A stretch of 64,000 nucleotides of DNA from Mycoplasmopsis lipofaciens ATCC 35015 (GTDB taxonomy: Bacteria > Bacillota_I > Bacilli_A > Mycoplasmatales > Metamycoplasmataceae). Where the stretch lies: positions 1 to 64,000 of the forward strand of contig NZ_KK365990.1 in the NCBI RefSeq assembly GCF_000686585.1, written 5' to 3'. Under the pieces are notes generated by a model that saw only the letters and a list, made by a program, of their open reading frames with translations, ran no database searches and was not told the DNA's origin. The stretch's first letter is position 1, and each line of letters opens with the position of its first letter. Below are positions 63,707 to 64,000 of this stretch, in pieces. The position numbers and the translations under genes are program-made.

Positions 63707-64000
63707 AAATTCATTAGGTTTTGATTCTAATTTATATGTCTACCAAGATAAAAATATGTTTAATTATTCAGTAGATACAATAATGTTAGGTAATTTTGTA
63801 TTTTTAAATAATAAAATTGAAAATATGCTTGAAATAGGAACTAACAATGGAGCATTATCAATTTTTATTTCAGAAAGAAGTCAAAAACTTAAAATTGATG
63901 CAATTGAAATTCAACAAAAAGCATGCGAACTTGCAGAAAAAAATATTAAATTAAACAAAAAAAATAAACAAATAAAAGTTATAAATATTGATTTTAATGA
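63675..64000 (+). CDS. tRNA1(Val) adenine-N6-methyltransferase-like protein, 5' part
   Basis: Reading starts at ATG 63675 within the 3' end of rnr and runs off the window. Protein MENKETRNLVKNSLGFDSNLYVYQDKNMFNYSVDTIMLGNFV, then the SAM motif MLEIGTNNGALSIFIS and AIEIQQKACELAEKNI, fits the TrmN6/YfiC family. The catalytic NPPY motif lies outside. Confidence 0.78.
   Translation, partial: MENKETRNLVKNSLGFDSNLYVYQDKNMFNYSVDTIMLGNFVFLNNKIENMLEIGTNNGALSIFISERSQKLKIDAIEIQQKACELAEKNIKLNKKNKQIKVINIDFN

Noticed and set aside
1-64000. tRNA, rRNA or CRISPR arrays
   Set aside because: Scanned the intergenic regions; none shows a tRNA cloverleaf, rRNA blocks or regularly spaced repeats.

Overview
This window looks like a chromosome segment of a mycoplasma (class Mollicutes). 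The DNA is very AT-rich, and nearly every long gene reads through in-frame TGA codons that must encode tryptophan. There are no rRNA or tRNA genes that I can see. Typical mollicute features include lipoproteins with a lipobox cysteine, a PolC-type polymerase, two RNase J paralogues, HPr kinase, and GatCAB for Gln-tRNA(Gln) formation. A lipoprotein metalloprotease resembling the MYPU_1760 family points to the hominis/pulmonis-type lineages (Metamycoplasma/Mycoplasmopsis), but the species cannot be fixed from sequence alone.

Layout. 1-4.8 kb: the 3' end of a very large helical surface-type protein, an M42 aminopeptidase and a UPF0154 membrane protein. 4.8-6.7 kb (-): topA. 6.8-8.1 kb: rpsF-ssb-rpsR with a possible switchable leader. 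8.2-15.98 kb: a short YrdC-domain protein, acpS, plsC, scpA, scpB, an RluD-type pseudouridine synthase, gatC-gatA-gatB and tilS. 16-19.7 kb: a membrane protein with an acidic tail, a thioredoxin-like protein and uvrC. 20.1-22.7 kb: metalloprotease lipoprotein plus DUF402 protein. 22.7-29.5 kb (-): the dnaX-ybaB-recR-tmk-holB-rsmI operon, followed by an RNase J paralogue that has lost its metal-binding motifs. 29.8-38.1 kb: gpmI, a HAD phosphatase, secA, YitT, a DUF2188 protein and cardiolipin synthase. 38.1-42.7 kb: an endonuclease-I-type lipoprotein, a restriction-modification-like pair (-), a decayed second copy of the lipoprotein gene and an HD-domain protein. 42.7-49.0 kb (-): polC and active-type RNase J. 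49.4-53.0 kb: hprK-lgt-trxB-membrane protein and rpmB. 53.2-57.0 kb: a defence island. 57.1-61.0 kb (-): gmk-stp-pknB-rsgA-rpe. 61.2-64 kb: secG, rnr and a partial methyltransferase.

Most of the window is housekeeping: replication and repair (polC, dnaX, holB, topA, ssb, recR, uvrC), translation, Sec and lipoprotein export (secA, secG, lgt), and Ser/Thr phosphorylation signalling. The accessory parts are the most interesting. A cytosine-5 methyltransferase gene carries a (GA)9 dinucleotide tract inside its coding sequence and is out of frame here, which suggests phase variation of a restriction-modification system. That module lies between an intact nuclease-lipoprotein gene and a deleted copy of the same gene. 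A two-gene nuclease-helicase pair resembling Hachiman/AbpAB (HamA-HamB) sits beside a decayed type I hsdR fragment. Several transcription units appear to start with leaderless mRNAs.
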